Source of the DNA: an uncultured Collinsella sp.
Lineage (GTDB): Bacteria > Actinomycetota > Coriobacteriia > Coriobacteriales > Coriobacteriaceae
Assembly: GCA_900553935.1 (NCBI GenBank)
Contig: USFK01000124.1
Span: 1 to 5,048 of the forward strand
Direction: 5' to 3'
DNA: 5,048 nt
Part shown: piece after piece, positions 4,395 through 5,048 of the stretch
How positions within the stretch are numbered: position 1 is the stretch's first letter
How the letters are laid out: every line of letters starts with the position of its first letter
Translations under genes and position numbers: made by a program
The notes under the pieces: generated by a model
Database searches by the model: none
The model's input: the letters and a program-made list of their open reading frames with translations, nothing else
Told to the model about the DNA's origin: nothing

Positions 4395-5048
4395 CTTCGA
4401 GCTCGCCTCCATTCACGGTAGCGGCGGCCACGGGAGCGGCCTCAGACTTGTTGCGGAAGTACTCGATGGCCACGACAGCACCCAAGAGAGCGATGGGGAG
4501 CACGGAGAGGTTGAGGTAGGCAGCGAGGACATAGCCGGCGATAAGGAACGCGTAGAACTTGTTGACCGGCATGAAGGTGAGCAGGATCGCGAAACCGGTG
4601 ACGGGCAGCACGCCTGCGGCGATGGAGAGACCGTCGGTGAACCACTGCGGCATGAAGGCGTTGATGGCCTCGACCGCCTGCTGGCCAAAGGCGAGCACGA
4701 TGATCATGGGCAGAGCGCCCTGGAGGAAGAGCCACAGGTGCGAAAGGAAGCACGAGGCGAGCATCTTGTTGTACTCGCGCTTGACGGCATAGCCGCGAAT
4801 GACCTTGAAGACCCAGGAGTTGTAGATCTTGAAGATGACGTCGAGCTGGACATAGAGCATGGCGACCACGACGCCGATCGCAAGGCCGACGGAGATGTCG
4901 CCGTTACCGGTGATGCAGGCCGTGACGGTCGCGACCATACCGGCCATGCCGTAGTCGGGGGCAGACGAGCCGCCCAAGCCCGCGGCGCCCATGGACATGA
5001 GCTGGATGGTGCCGCCGACGATGAGGCCCGTGTTGGGGTCGCCCAAGA
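4387..5048 (-). CDS. PTS mannose-family EIIC membrane component, 5' end outside the window
   Basis: The C-terminal 219 or so residues of the EIIC permease subunit, which carries the sugar binding and translocation path together with EIID. The visible part opens with GDPNTGLIVGGTIQLMSMG, matching the family GDxxxGxIxGxxxEL segment, then GGSSAPD. FTDGLSIAAGVLPVTGFAILL (visible residues 136-156) matches the conserved late hairpin. Several hydrophobic stretches follow family spacing, at about 53-70, 98-120, 141-160, 166-182 and 183-196. The C-terminus is a hydrophilic, acidic tail ending GGELEDE. The codon at 5046-5044 is TTG, an internal leucine rather than a start, because the conserved motif is already under way there. 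About 30-40 N-terminal residues are missing compared with the usual 250-270. No EIIB gene is seen in the window; it probably lies upstream. Confidence 0.92.
   Translation of the reverse strand, partial: LGDPNTGLIVGGTIQLMSMGAAGLGGSSAPDYGMAGMVATVTACITGNGDISVGLAIGVVVAMLYVQLDVIFKIYNSWVFKVIRGYAVKREYNKMLASCFLSHLWLFLQGALPMIIVLAFGQQAVEAINAFMPQWFTDGLSIAAGVLPVTGFAILLTFMPVNKFYAFLIAGYVLAAYLNLSVLPIALLGAVVAIEYFRNKSEAAPVAAATVNGGELEDE
4406..4410 (-). promoter_or_regulatory. Ribosome binding site for EIID inside the EIIC gene
   Basis: GGAGG on the minus strand, 11 bases before ATG 4394. The spacing is longer than the optimum, so coupling with EIIC translation may matter. The site overlaps the region just after the rejected ATG at 4412. 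Confidence 0.55.

Noticed and set aside
4395..4412. EIID start at ATG 4412
   Set aside because: The GGAGG that must serve as ribosome binding site lies just after this ATG, and nothing suitable lies before it.
5044..5046. EIIC start at TTG 5046
   Set aside because: The conserved EIIC motif is already in progress, so this is an internal leucine and the gene continues outside the window.

Overview
This is a GC-rich window in which every supported gene lies on the minus strand, so the biological reading order is from base 5048 down to base 1. Codons are strongly biased to G/C in the third position, and gaps between genes are short with clear AAGGAG-type ribosome binding sites. GC-rich coding, a mannose-family PTS and Cof-type HAD genes together would fit a gut Actinomycetota of the Coriobacteriia type (for example Collinsella or relatives). 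That assignment is inference from general character; no taxonomic marker is present.

Layout in transcription order: (1) the end of a mannose-family PTS EIIC (5048-4387, N-terminus outside the window); (2) EIID (4394-3513), overlapping EIIC by 8 bases; (3) a 216-base untranslated gap (3512-3297) packed with inverted repeats; (4) the phosphoryl-carrier EIIA domain protein (3296-2895); (5) a NIF3-like dinuclear-metal protein (2837-1971); (6) a strong intrinsic terminator (1949-1917) placed just ahead of the next ribosome binding site; (7) a short member of the neutral/alkaline ceramidase family (1904-672); (8) a HAD-superfamily Cof-type phosphatase (675-1, running off the left edge), whose GTG start overlaps the previous stop codon in GTGA.

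The simplest model is a sugar-uptake operon. EIIC and EIID form the membrane channel, EIIA passes phosphate to an EIIB that is not in the window, and NIF3-like, ceramidase-like and HAD proteins act on the imported compound or its products. The ceramidase-like protein keeps the metal-site motifs of an amidohydrolase but not the family nucleophile, so its substrate is open. The HAD protein could remove the PTS-derived phosphate. The transported substrate cannot be named from the sequence.

The most unusual content is in the two longer gaps. Between EIID and EIIA one segment can pair either with an upstream or a downstream partner, giving two mutually exclusive hairpins. The loop of the downstream hairpin contains a perfect 7-base complement of the EIIA Shine-Dalgarno sequence. 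Between the NIF3-like and ceramidase-like genes a textbook terminator ends at the Shine-Dalgarno of the next gene. Together these suggest an operon whose segments are set to different levels by RNA structure. No promoter, RNA gene, mobile element or CRISPR array could be supported.
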